From Candidatus Heimdallarchaeota archaeon (lineage in GTDB: Archaea > Asgardarchaeota > Heimdallarchaeia > Heimdallarchaeales > Heimdallarchaeaceae): a DNA stretch of 64,000 bases. Made by a program: the position numbers and the translations under genes. The notes below the pieces were generated by a model. It was not told where the DNA came from and ran no database searches. It saw only the letters and a program-made list of their open reading frames with translations. The stretch spans positions 1 through 64,000 of the forward strand of contig JAUVXV010000012.1 of NCBI GenBank assembly GCA_030603365.1, read 5' to 3'. Shown here piece after piece: positions 17,239 through 25,733 of this stretch (positions within the stretch are counted from its first letter, which is position 1; each line of letters starts with the position of its first letter).

Positions 17239-17760
17239 TTGAAATCGAAAATCAAAGATACCAAAAAAGAAAGAGCAACTTCGAATAATAGCATAAAAAG
17301 TTATTTGGACCTAAATTCAGAAAAATCTAACTATAAAATAATAAAGCAATTAAATGAGTTTATAAAATCTGAACTTAAGTCATTAAGATTTCGAAACAGA
17401 AAAATAATCAGAAGTGTTCTAGTTGTTGCTGGAAAATTACAAACAAGATTTCTTTGCGATTTGATTATTAAACAATATGGTTTCTCAGTCTCCACTATTT
17501 CTAATGTAGATGAACTCTTAGATATAATTGCTAGCAATTACGTAGCAATTCTTTTTGATGAAACAGACTACAATTCGAGAGATTTGAAAATTATTGAAAT
17601 AATAAAAGTGACCAGTCCAGGAGTAAAACTATTGTCATTTTCAGCAAATCCAAAATTCAATCGTCAACAAAATATTTTTCCTTCTCATAAAATAGCTTCA
17701 AAAAATAGAGTAGTAAAAGGGAGAAGTGAATTGTTATCTGAGGTATCAACTACGTTATAG
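17239..17760 (+). CDS. Degenerate receiver-like protein
   Basis: A 173-residue protein starting at a TTG (AAGAGATGTGAAG lies upstream). Residues about 1-55 are charged and helical. From about residue 58 the sequence follows the receiver fold: VLVVAG, a helix, YGFSVSTI, VDELLDII, AILFDET, and VKLLSFSAN. The acidic pair of the pocket is replaced by Ala-Gly, the Lys motif is not clear, and only an Asp in LFDET remains at the phospho-acceptor position. It is the first gene before two GTPases under element D. It may be a pseudo-receiver adaptor linking phosphorelay and GTPases; this is inferred from position. Confidence 0.65.
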   Translation: MKSKIKDTKKERATSNNSIKSYLDLNSEKSNYKIIKQLNEFIKSELKSLRFRNRKIIRSVLVVAGKLQTRFLCDLIIKQYGFSVSTISNVDELLDIIASNYVAILFDETDYNSRDLKIIEIIKVTSPGVKLLSFSANPKFNRQQNIFPSHKIASKNRVVKGRSELLSEVSTTL

Positions 17761-17792
17761 AAAAGGAAAATACTATTAATGAGAGTGCAAAG

Positions 17793-18695
17793 ATGGGAAC
17801 TAGAAAACAACCAGTTAATTTTGTGATACTAGGTTTAGAGAATGCAGGAAAAACCACTCTATTAAGAAATATCTCAGGCAAAGAATTTGCTGAGACTTTC
17901 ACCACCATTGGTATGAATATCGAGCAGTTAAGACACAAAGGACTGAATTTTCAAGCAATTGATATCGGAGGACAACTTCATTTTCGTGAAACACTGTGGC
18001 AATATTACACGACTTTAGCAAAAGGTGTTATTTTTGTATTTGATATTTTTGACAGGAAAAAATTCTTCGAAGCAAAACAATGGTTTGAATACATATCAGA
18101 AAGACTCGCCAAAAAAGCAGTTCTAATGTTTCTAGCTAACAAAGTAGATCTGAAAGATGAAGATGACACATATCTAACAACTGAAGAAATAATAACTATG
18201 TTTAAACTTGATAATGTCTCCAAATATCCTGAAAGATCCTTTAGAATATGGGAAACATCAGCTAAAACTGGTGAAAATGTAAATGATGCAATTTCATGGA
18301 TGTTCAATAAACTAGTGGAGTTTGTCAAAGAGGAGTCAAGAATCTCTTTTGTATTGATTTTAGATCAAAATAATAAAACCGTTTATAAGACATCTATTGC
18401 TGAAAAAACCGATGAATTTGAGAGAGTCATTAACAAAATCATCATTCAGATGAAAGTTCTTGGTGCAAATGAAAACATGATCTCAATACAAGATTATATC
18501 GCAAGTGTTAGAACAGAAAAAAATTACAGTGTAGTTGTTGGGGCTGAAAATGGAGTGTCCAAAGATGACCTTTCAACTGCAGCTCTATCTATAACTCAGC
18601 TAATAAAAAATAACTTTTATCCCCCTGAACAATTCAAAGAACAATTAGAAGAAGTTGTGAATATCGCTCTTCTTCAACAATTAAACAAGAAATAA
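17793..18695 (+). CDS. Arf-family small GTPase with C-terminal extension, Gln-type
   Basis: A 300-residue GTPase: P-loop GLENAGKT, switch I FTTIGMN, G3 DIGGQL with the Arf-type Gln, G4 NKVD, and G5 TSAKTG. The C-terminal about 115 residues begin with strands FVLILDQNNKTVYKT and end in helices, compatible with a longin or roadblock-like domain. The ATG at 17793 is used. Thirteen bases separate it from the next GTPase gene, so the pair is co-transcribed. It is the counterpart of the Gln-type GTPase at 4475. Confidence 0.88.
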   Translation: MGTRKQPVNFVILGLENAGKTTLLRNISGKEFAETFTTIGMNIEQLRHKGLNFQAIDIGGQLHFRETLWQYYTTLAKGVIFVFDIFDRKKFFEAKQWFEYISERLAKKAVLMFLANKVDLKDEDDTYLTTEEIITMFKLDNVSKYPERSFRIWETSAKTGENVNDAISWMFNKLVEFVKEESRISFVLILDQNNKTVYKTSIAEKTDEFERVINKIIIQMKVLGANENMISIQDYIASVRTEKNYSVVVGAENGVSKDDLSTAALSITQLIKNNFYPPEQFKEQLEEVVNIALLQQLNKK

Positions 18696-18708
18696 AGGTA
18701 TAGTTAAA

Positions 18709-19650
18709 ATGGAAAGAACAACTATAGCAATTACCGGGTTGCCGGGAGCAGGAAAAACATGTTTCACACAGAGACTTCTAACAGGAAATCACATTACATC
18801 CCAACCTACTTTTGGAGTGGATGTAGAATTTGCTTCTTATAAAGGTCTTCCTTTACAAATCTGGGATATGGGTGGACATTTGGCATTTAGAACACATATT
18901 TGGGAAAATTATATCAAAATGTCCTCTGGATTAATATATATTTTTGATGCTTCAGATTTATCCCAAATAGAAGAAAGTGCTGAATGGTTCTGGAAATGTT
19001 TCTCTTGGATAGAAGATAAGAAAGCCCCCATTTTGTTTTTAGCCAATAAATGGGATTTAGTTGAAGATGAAGAGAGAGTCATGAGTTCTATTGTTGAAGG
19101 ATTTAGATTAAATGAAATTGCGCTCAAATCACTTGATTCCCCTTTCAGATTTTTCTTTATATCAGTCAAAACAGGAGCATACTTCTCAGATGCTCTAAAT
19201 TGGTTAATTGTAAAACAATTTATCGAAAAACGAATAACCCATAACAAAATAATCTCATTGGATATTTTCGTAAAAATTGGAGACAGTTTAGCACATATTC
19301 ACGATAATTCTCAAGAAAGAAATGAAGTCCTGAATACTATTGACATATACAAAAAGAAATTTGAACAATCTGAAAGTGAGAAATTAAATCTACTGGAGGA
19401 GATTAGTTATGAAGGTTATAAAGTGCTTCATATATCTCATTCCTTTATGTCTCTTCTTGTAATATCCAAAGAGGATTTTATAGATAGAGCAGGATTTACA
19501 AACATTTTGGAAAAAATAGAAACAGAAAAATCATTTGAGGACATAAATGGGTTCTATACCCTATACGAAAGCGTAAAGAAATTAATCTCAAAGAATTTTC
19601 ACACAAAAATTTCATCCACACTCAGTTGTGACTTGTTAATTACTAATTAA
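18709..19650 (+). CDS. Arf-family small GTPase with C-terminal extension, His-type
   Basis: A 313-residue GTPase: P-loop GLPGAGKT, switch I SQPTFGVD, G3 DMGGHL (His in place of Gln), G4 NKWD, and G5-like SVKTG. The C-terminal about 120 residues are a diverged alpha/beta tail. AAAGGTATAG precedes the ATG. It is last in the element-D unit and is the partner of the Gln-type GTPase 13 bp upstream, paralleling the 4475/2151 pair. Confidence 0.88.
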   Translation: MERTTIAITGLPGAGKTCFTQRLLTGNHITSQPTFGVDVEFASYKGLPLQIWDMGGHLAFRTHIWENYIKMSSGLIYIFDASDLSQIEESAEWFWKCFSWIEDKKAPILFLANKWDLVEDEERVMSSIVEGFRLNEIALKSLDSPFRFFFISVKTGAYFSDALNWLIVKQFIEKRITHNKIISLDIFVKIGDSLAHIHDNSQERNEVLNTIDIYKKKFEQSESEKLNLLEEISYEGYKVLHISHSFMSLLVISKEDFIDRAGFTNILEKIETEKSFEDINGFYTLYESVKKLISKNFHTKISSTLSCDLLITN

Positions 19651-19690
19651 ATATGAGTTCAATTTGAAACTAAAAAGGATTTAAGTTTCG

Positions 19691-19721
19691 TTTTTTTTCT
19701 CTTTTTAAAGTATTTTTTTTT
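19691..19721 (+). terminator. T-rich terminator after the GTPase pair
   Basis: Three runs of T (8, 5 and 9) in 31 bases, 40 bp after the stop at 19650, in the gap between two convergent units. T-rich tracts act as intrinsic terminators in archaea. Confidence 0.5.
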
Positions 19722-19783
19722 AGTAGGTTATATAGACACATATTTTGTAACTGACTATCAACGAGATTCATAATTAAGCTTTT

Positions 19784-20242
19784 TTATGATATTAAAGCAA
19801 TTACTTTTTTAACTGCTCCCTCTATCTCTTTAGAAGGGGCTTGCATAAATTCTACTGATTTAACCTGAGCTCCTATAAACAAGAACTCTTTTTTTTGAAT
19901 TTCAACTAACTCTTTTATCTGAGGTAAAGGAATTGAATGACTTGTTAAGGGTCTGATATAATCCGATATATCAGCTGTTACTAAAACTGAACCTGGTTTG
20001 GCACCATAATTTATAGCATCTATGATCACCACAGCATCATAGTTGTCCTTGCTTATTATGTCTACAAGAAAAATAGATATATCCTCACATTCTTCAGAAA
20101 AAACATTCTTTGGATATAACCTCACTAATTTATCTGAAACCATCAATCCAAAAGCATCATCTGCTCTATCTCTATTTCCAAAACAAAAGAAAGCAATTCT
20201 AGAAGGTTCAATTTTATGAAAAAAAGAGAGGGAAGGTGACAC
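19784..20242 (-). CDS. Hydrogenase maturation protease for the group 3b enzyme
   Basis: A 152-residue member of the HyaD/HybD/HycI protease family, which clips the C-terminal peptide of the large subunit after Ni insertion. FCFGNRDRADDAFG near residue 20 is the GN-x-x-x-x-DD-x-xG motif, and VVIIDAINYGAKPG carries the second acidic site. It starts immediately after the hydA stop (20243), so it is translated with its substrate. A second protease (35824) serves the other operon, as expected from one protease per large subunit. Confidence 0.88.
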   Translation of the reverse strand: MSPSLSFFHKIEPSRIAFFCFGNRDRADDAFGLMVSDKLVRLYPKNVFSEECEDISIFLVDIISKDNYDAVVIIDAINYGAKPGSVLVTADISDYIRPLTSHSIPLPQIKELVEIQKKEFLFIGAQVKSVEFMQAPSKEIEGAVKKVIALIS

Positions 20243-21532
20243 TTATTGTTTCACCAGTTTAACCATGTGACAGCTACAACTTATGCAAGGATCATATGCG
20301 CGTGCAATCATTTCTAATTGAAGTTCGGTATCAGGATGGTCTTCAGCAATCAGCTTCTCTGCTGCTTTCCAAATGAATTGTTCAACATCATCTAGGAATT
20401 GAGCAGTAGGAGTTATTATATCAGCTTTGACAATCTTTTCATCTTTGATTTCATAGGTGTGATATAAGGTGCCTCTTGGAGCTTCCACAGCAGCTGTGCC
20501 TTTTCCATCCATTTCGTAATCAGTTATTATTTCAGAATCTGGTAAAGCTTTGATTCGTTCTATCAATCCTGGTATTTGTTCAAAGCACCAGAGAGTTTCA
20601 ATTAATTGTGCCATATTGTTATAAATTGGATTAACTTTCCACTTATCATTGTAGTATTTGTCGAATTTCTCTTTTGCTTCTCCAGTAAGTCTGTCTCCAA
20701 TAAGGATTAATCTAGCTAATGCACCAACAGTAAATGGTTTATCGTTGTATTTTGATCTCTTAGCATAACTATGTTCTACAACTCTTTCATTTGTCAGTTT
20801 TTTATAATCCTCTACAGGATATTCTTCTCCTGTTGAGATAAGAATTGTTTCTCCTTCAAAACCAAATTTGCCATCAGCTGGATTGCAGCACATGAATTGA
20901 GTTTCTCTTTCACAATATTCTGGAATTGGTAATGTACCCCAAACATCAATGAAAGCAGAAACCTTTTCCTTAAATTCAACTGCTTTTTCCGCAAAATAAT
21001 CTAATTCTTCATCAGTTGGAACTCTTCCAAAACCGCCAATCAGAGCATTTTCTCCATGGATTTTTCTTCCATGAAGTAGTTTCATCAGTTCAGTTCCATA
21101 TTTCTTCATTACTACTGCTTCAACTACAGTGTCTGTATGAGTAGGAAGCATTGCAATAGCAGAAGCTTGTTTAAAGAAATCAGGTAGTGCAAGATAGTAA
21201 ACATGCAGTACATGGCTTTCTATATATTCTGCATAGTGCCAAAGGTGTCTAAGTAATTGGGTTTTTTCTGGAACTTTTACTTTGAGAGCTTTTTCAATCG
21301 CGCTAATTGAAGCATTTCTATGAGATACTGTACAAATTGCACAAATCCTAGCTACTAAAGAAATGTTTTCATGAATAGTTTTACCTCTAACAAGGGCTTC
21401 AATCATTCTTGGACCTTCGAAAATATCCACTAGAACTTTGTCTACTTTTCCATCTTTTGTATAGACTTGAATTCCCCCATCTCCTTCAACTCTAGCAAGC
21501 ACATCTACACTAATTGTTTTTTCACTCATCAT
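20243..21532 (-). CDS. hydA: [NiFe]-hydrogenase large (alpha) subunit, group 3b
   Basis: A 429-residue catalytic subunit. Its Ni-binding cysteines are RICAICTVSH near residue 63 and DPCISCSCH at the C-terminus, leaving a seven-residue tail (MVKLVKQ) for protease removal. The gene order beta-gamma-delta-alpha upstream is that of the archaeal cytosolic NAD(P)-linked bidirectional hydrogenase (sulfhydrogenase) of group 3b. It oxidises or forms H2 and exchanges electrons with NAD(P)H through the gamma subunit. It overlaps hydD by 4 bp. Confidence 0.92.
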   Translation of the reverse strand: MMSEKTISVDVLARVEGDGGIQVYTKDGKVDKVLVDIFEGPRMIEALVRGKTIHENISLVARICAICTVSHRNASISAIEKALKVKVPEKTQLLRHLWHYAEYIESHVLHVYYLALPDFFKQASAIAMLPTHTDTVVEAVVMKKYGTELMKLLHGRKIHGENALIGGFGRVPTDEELDYFAEKAVEFKEKVSAFIDVWGTLPIPEYCERETQFMCCNPADGKFGFEGETILISTGEEYPVEDYKKLTNERVVEHSYAKRSKYNDKPFTVGALARLILIGDRLTGEAKEKFDKYYNDKWKVNPIYNNMAQLIETLWCFEQIPGLIERIKALPDSEIITDYEMDGKGTAAVEAPRGTLYHTYEIKDEKIVKADIITPTAQFLDDVEQFIWKAAEKLIAEDHPDTELQLEMIARAYDPCISCSCHMVKLVKQ

Positions 21533-22323
21533 TTTTCACCCTTTAAAGCTAGCTCTGTAGCTTCGCCTCCAAACATCATCAGCTTCCTTTTCGCATCTTC
21601 TTCAGTTAAACCGATTTCAATTAACTTCTCAATCATTGATTCGAAGTTCGCACCTTCGTATGCTCCAAAGCATCCAACACAAGGAACACCAAAGGTAGGA
21701 CAACAAGCATCACAACCTCCAGCTGTAACTGGACCTAAACAATATTCTCCGTGTAATAAGAAGCAATCATTCCCTTGGAATTTGCATTCAACGCACACAG
21801 GATAAGGATATTTAGAAGGTTTTAAGCCACTAATCAATTTAGTATATATTGGAATGAAATTTTCCTTAGCAACAGGACATCCTGGGATTGAAAAATCAAC
21901 TTCTATGAACTTATGAATAGGTTTTGCAGGAATTGGATTTCCTACTAATTCACTGAATTCAGGAATCTTTCCATCTTTACCATATACAAGCAGCATCCTT
22001 TCTTTGAATTCTTTTTCGTTATCACCAAGATATTGAATCCCGCCATGAGTTGCGCAGGTTCCAAGAGCTACCACAATGTCTGCCTTTTCTCTAATTTCTT
22101 TAAGTTCTGCAAGCTGTTTGTCAGTGTTAATACTACCCTCAACAAGAGCAATATCTACATGTTCAACCTCTTGATGGGATTGAGCCATATGGAAGAATTT
22201 TATATCAGCACTTGTAAAGAAATCAACCAATTCATCTTCCATGTGAAGTATAGCAAGTTGATCGCCAGCACAACCTGAAAATCCGAAAACACCTACAACA
22301 GGTTTCTTTTCTCTCTGCCACAT
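21529..22323 (-). CDS. hydD: [NiFe]-hydrogenase small (delta) subunit, group 3b
   Basis: A 264-residue small subunit carrying the Fe-S relay. The cysteine motifs are GFSGCAGDQ, GTCATHGG, IPGCPVAKE and the C-terminal cluster set CLGPVTAGGCDACC and PCVGCFG. It accepts electrons from the Ni-Fe site and passes them to the beta/gamma subunits. No Tat signal is present, as expected for a cytosolic enzyme. It overlaps hydA by 4 bp and is 1 bp from hydG. Confidence 0.92.
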   Translation of the reverse strand: MWQREKKPVVGVFGFSGCAGDQLAILHMEDELVDFFTSADIKFFHMAQSHQEVEHVDIALVEGSINTDKQLAELKEIREKADIVVALGTCATHGGIQYLGDNEKEFKERMLLVYGKDGKIPEFSELVGNPIPAKPIHKFIEVDFSIPGCPVAKENFIPIYTKLISGLKPSKYPYPVCVECKFQGNDCFLLHGEYCLGPVTAGGCDACCPTFGVPCVGCFGAYEGANFESMIEKLIEIGLTEEDAKRKLMMFGGEATELALKGEK

Positions 22324-22324
22324 C

Positions 22325-23179
22325 TTAGATCAGCTCCTTAATATGTTGAACATCATAATAGGTAAAAACTGGTCCTTCCAAACAGGTATATCTTCCACCT
22401 ATTGCACAATGTCCGCAATGCCCTTGTCCACATTTCATCCTTCTTTCTAAGGTCATCAAAATCTGGTCTTTTGGTATTTTCAGTTTAAGTAACTCTTGAA
22501 TAACATATTTATACATAATTGGTGGTCCGCAAATTATTGCAGTTGTTTTCTCGCTGACTATTCTATCTGCAATTTTAGGGAATAATGTAGTTACTACACC
22601 TTCATGGTAAGGCCATTCTCCAGTATCATCTTTATCAACAGATAAATGGGATTCTATGATCCCTCTTTGAGCCATAGCTATGATATCCTCTCTATATAAC
22701 ATATCAGCTGGACTTCTAGCGCCATTCAAGAAAAATACTTGATTAAATTCTTCTCTTCTGTCTTCTACGTAAAGAAGCACTGATCTTAATGGAATAGCTC
22801 CCAAACCACCCGAAACAATTATCAGATCCCTTTCCCTTAGACTCTCCATGTTAAATCCATCTCCATAAGGACCTCGTAAATGGACTGTATCACCTACTTT
22901 TAGTTTGAATAAAGCTTCTGTAAATGAACCTACCCTTCTCACTCCAAATTCAATGAAATCTGTTCTTGTTGGTGGCGAGGATATAGAGAATACTGCTTCA
23001 CCAACACCTGGTAAAGACATAATTGCAAATTGACCAGGTTTATAATCTTCTTCTATTATGCTTTCATCTAAGAATTTTACTTTGAAATATCTTGTATCTT
23101 CTGTTAAATCTTTCAAAGCAAGTATTTTTGCTGGTTGTGTTACGTAAGCATGATCTCCTTCTCTAGTTGTTATTGTCAT
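22325..23179 (-). CDS. hydG: Hydrogenase gamma subunit, FAD/NAD(P) oxidoreductase
   Basis: A 284-residue ferredoxin-NADP reductase-like subunit. The FAD-binding region has AVFSISSPPTR, the nucleotide-binding region GGLGAIPLRSV and the CGPPIMYK segment, and the C-terminus has a [2Fe-2S]-type set CGQGHCGHC followed by TCLEGPVF. It links the hydrogenase to NAD(P)H. It shares a base with the hydB stop. A clear paralogue is encoded at 29657 in the other operon. Confidence 0.9.
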   Translation of the reverse strand: MTITTREGDHAYVTQPAKILALKDLTEDTRYFKVKFLDESIIEEDYKPGQFAIMSLPGVGEAVFSISSPPTRTDFIEFGVRRVGSFTEALFKLKVGDTVHLRGPYGDGFNMESLRERDLIIVSGGLGAIPLRSVLLYVEDRREEFNQVFFLNGARSPADMLYREDIIAMAQRGIIESHLSVDKDDTGEWPYHEGVVTTLFPKIADRIVSEKTTAIICGPPIMYKYVIQELLKLKIPKDQILMTLERRMKCGQGHCGHCAIGGRYTCLEGPVFTYYDVQHIKELI

Positions 23180-24342
23180 TATTCACAAACCTCCTGATTT
23201 TCACATACTTCTTCATACAGTGCTTCAGAAACTGTTATCACATTGATATTTACTGGACAATAGGTTACACATCTTCCACAACCAACACAGCTTGGTTGTC
23301 CCCATCTTCCGATGTATTCTTTCAATTTGTGAGTGTAATATAATTTCAAACGAGATGTTCTGTCTGGTCTGAAATCATGACCTCCCGCAACCATAGAATA
23401 ACAAGGAAGTGTACAACTATCTAGAATCCGCTCTCTAAATCCATCTTCTGTGTTCATACTTATTCTATCTTCAACATTGAAGCAATTACACGTTGGACAT
23501 ACTAGACTACATGTTCCACAAGATAGACATTTTTCGCCAAATTGATCCCATACTTTACTATCGTAATTCAGATGAATTATGTCTGCTAAGTATTTGAAAG
23601 AAGGTATTTCGCTCTTGAACATTTCTGACCTCTTTTGTTGCCATCTTACGTATTCTTGAATTTCTTCTTCTGAAATTTCTTCAGTTAGAAAATCTTCAGC
23701 TTCAATTGCAATACTTAGACCTTTGTCTGATCCTACCCACACAAGATAATGCCCTGCTAATTCTGTAAAGAACAAATCAAAACCGTCTTCTACCATATCA
23801 GTACCTGTTGATTTACAGATGCAATTATCATCAGGTAAGCATGAATGACCTATTATTATCAGATTATTTCTTCGTTTTTCGTAATATGGATCTTTTATGT
23901 TCCCTAGGAATAATCTATCCAGGATTTTAATTCCATGAATATCACAGGGATGTACTCCAATAACTATTTGAGGTTCATCACTGACAAATACATCAGCTTG
24001 ACCAGACTTATCATAACGAAGAGTAGGATATCTAGGTGGTGTAAGGAATTTTTTCGGACCTATTACAGTTCTTTGATAATCGAAATCAAGATCTTCAAAT
24101 TTCTCGATTTCTTCAAAGGAATATTTCCCGTTTCCCTTTACTGGTCCATAGAGCTGCCCTTTAGTTTTTATTAGCTCAATAAACTCTGGAAACCTATCCT
24201 TAGACATCTTATAAGTTTTCATGTCAAGAGAATTTTTAACATAATACTTATAAGGTAATCTATAGGGATATCTGCTGAAAATGGAGAATTTTAGAGACAT
24301 GTAATCAAGCAATTTTGAGTTAAACTCCAAGATTTTTGACAT
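23179..24342 (-). CDS. hydB: Hydrogenase beta subunit, 4Fe-4S electron transfer
   Basis: A 387-residue first gene of the minus hydrogenase operon. The C-terminal third has two [4Fe-4S] motifs, CLSCGTCSLVCPTCNC and CVGCGRCVTYCPV; the N-terminal part holds the family core GVHPCDIHGIKILD. It transfers electrons between HydD and HydG. The homologue at 28636 in the right-hand operon has the same layout. The start ATG at 24342 is followed by MSKILEF; a TATA-like TTAATTTATG lies about 50 bp upstream, implying a short leader. Confidence 0.9.
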   Translation of the reverse strand: MSKILEFNSKLLDYMSLKFSIFSRYPYRLPYKYYVKNSLDMKTYKMSKDRFPEFIELIKTKGQLYGPVKGNGKYSFEEIEKFEDLDFDYQRTVIGPKKFLTPPRYPTLRYDKSGQADVFVSDEPQIVIGVHPCDIHGIKILDRLFLGNIKDPYYEKRRNNLIIIGHSCLPDDNCICKSTGTDMVEDGFDLFFTELAGHYLVWVGSDKGLSIAIEAEDFLTEEISEEEIQEYVRWQQKRSEMFKSEIPSFKYLADIIHLNYDSKVWDQFGEKCLSCGTCSLVCPTCNCFNVEDRISMNTEDGFRERILDSCTLPCYSMVAGGHDFRPDRTSRLKLYYTHKLKEYIGRWGQPSCVGCGRCVTYCPVNINVITVSEALYEEVCENQEVCE

Positions 24343-24498
24343 TTACAAAATTTGCAAAAAAGTCTTATCTGTGTAAATTTTTGACACATAAATTAATACA
24401 AAACTGAGTTATTAATTGATTGAAATATGTATTAACAATACGTATGATACCTTGTACAATTGGTTTAAAACTTCCTTTAACAGCCTATATGTAGCGCC

Positions 24499-24526
24499 AA
24501 ATGTTTGTTTAATTATTCAAACATTT
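24499..24526. promoter_or_regulatory. Inverted repeat, likely operator of the right hydrogenase operon
   Basis: AAATGTTTG and CAAACATTT form perfect 9-bp arms around a 10-bp AT spacer. The site sits about 27 bp upstream of TATA (24553), a position suited to an activator or a regulator touching the BRE. The cognate protein is unknown. Confidence 0.55.
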
Positions 24527-24618
24527 TATTTGTAAGAAAAACTTATAACACATTATATAGATGAACTTATTAATTAAACATCGATAGAATGCTTGAAAGA
24601 GCATCGAATATCCACTTT

Positions 24619-24643
24619 ATGACACAAGTCACCTTTGTGTTAT
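24619..24643 (+). promoter_or_regulatory. Hairpin in the 5' leader of the mvh-type operon
   Basis: ATGACACAA pairs with TTGTGTTAT across a 7-base loop (9 pairs, one G-U). A weaker hairpin (ATGCT/AGCAT) precedes it and another (GGAAT/ATTCC) follows, all between the TATA and the ATG at 24720. The leader is therefore probably structured and may have a regulatory role; no known riboswitch was recognised. Confidence 0.4.
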
Positions 24644-24719
24644 AAGCCCTGGAATTTCTTAGATTCCTTTGTTACTTCATTAGATTTACTAACCTCTATT
24701 ACTTCCTAAAGGTGAATAA

Positions 24720-25733
24720 ATGAATAAAAAAGAAATTGAAGAGAAAAATAGTTCTGATAGTGATAGCAAGTTACAGCTAGCTTTTTATTGGGCTGCTAGC
24801 TGTGGTGGTTGCGAAATTGCTGTATTGGATATAAATGAAAAAATCTTGGATGTTGTTGCTATTGCTGACATTCTTTTTTGGCCTGTAGCGCTAGACTTCA
24901 AGTACAAAGATGTTGAAGCGATGGATGATAATCAAATAGATGTCTGTTTCTTTAATGGAGCTGTAAGAACTTCTGAACAAAAGCATCTAGCAGAATTGCT
25001 TAGAAAAAAATCGAAGACTATGGTAGCTTTTGGTGCTTGTGCAGTTAATGGAGGTATTCCAGGTTTAGCTAATTTAGCAAGTCGTGAGGAAATCTTTCAT
25101 GTCTCTTACCTTGAGAATCCTTCCACAGCTAATCCTCAAGGAACATTGCCTAAGACTGAAGTTGAAGTAAAAGAAGGAATTCTAACTCTTCCTGAATTTT
25201 ACGATGAAGTAAGGAGTCTCAACCAAGTTATTGATGTTGATTATTATTTGCCTGGTTGTCCTCCTCATCCTGATATGATCATGGCAACTATTGGTGCTAT
25301 TGCTGAAAATAATTTGCCTGAAAAAGGATCAGTAATAGGTCCATTAAAATCTGTTTGTGATGAGTGCAGATTTGAAAAAACAGACAAGAAAATTACTGAA
25401 ATTAAGAGAATCTATGAATTAGAAACAATTGAAGATAAATGCCTTTTAGAACAAGGTGTTATTTGTTTAGGTCCGGCTACTAGAGGTGGGTGTGGAGCTC
25501 AATGTATGGAAGCATTTATGCCTTGTACTGGTTGTGGAGGACCTACGCCAAATTCAATAGATCAAGGAGCAAGCATGATGTCAGCTTTAACTTCTATACT
25601 TGGTCTGGAAGGAGAGGAAGAGATGAAGGAAGAGGAAGTAGAGAAGCTAATTGAACAGATAGTAGACCCAGTTGGTACTTTTTACAAATATTGCTTACCA
25701 ACAGCTATAATCAATAGGAAGGCGAAAGAATGA
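24720..25733 (+). CDS. mvhG: [NiFe]-hydrogenase small subunit, MvhG-like (group 3c)
   Basis: A 337-residue small subunit. Cysteine motifs are ASCGGCE near residue 23, FGACAVNGG, LPGCPPHPD, and a C-terminal set CLEQ-type, CLGPATRGGCGAQC, PCTGCGGP. It relays electrons from the Ni-Fe site towards MvhD. It opens a twelve-gene unit that also holds HdrA proteins, which points to the group 3c Mvh type. The ATG follows CTAAAGGTGAATAA, a good ribosome site. It overlaps mvhA by 4 bp. The N-terminus has a short Ser/Asp-rich extension. Confidence 0.9.
   Translation: MNKKEIEEKNSSDSDSKLQLAFYWAASCGGCEIAVLDINEKILDVVAIADILFWPVALDFKYKDVEAMDDNQIDVCFFNGAVRTSEQKHLAELLRKKSKTMVAFGACAVNGGIPGLANLASREEIFHVSYLENPSTANPQGTLPKTEVEVKEGILTLPEFYDEVRSLNQVIDVDYYLPGCPPHPDMIMATIGAIAENNLPEKGSVIGPLKSVCDECRFEKTDKKITEIKRIYELETIEDKCLLEQGVICLGPATRGGCGAQCMEAFMPCTGCGGPTPNSIDQGASMMSALTSILGLEGEEEMKEEEVEKLIEQIVDPVGTFYKYCLPTAIINRKAKE

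Larger units (their letters stand above)
24343..24719. promoter_or_regulatory. Divergent control region between two hydrogenase operons
   Basis: A 377-bp gap with no gene and no recognisable tRNA. Near the left end is the hydB promoter, with an imperfect palindrome TGTGTAAATTTTTGACACA next to it (about 24370-24388). In the middle are ATACGTAT and TTGTACAA palindromes. Right of centre are a 9-bp-arm inverted repeat (24499-24526) and the TATA TTATATAG at 24553-24560 of the right operon. The last about 135 bp form a leader with several hairpins. The arrangement suggests both operons are controlled here. Confidence 0.6.

Noticed and set aside
21467-21805. 112-codon plus-strand frame over hydA/hydD
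   Set aside because: Opposite to overlapping conserved hydrogenase subunits; composition reflects the antisense of their Cys/Gly codons.
24343-24719. tRNA or other structural RNA gene in the largest gap
   Set aside because: No cloverleaf or anticodon arm can be drawn; the hairpins present are short and separate.
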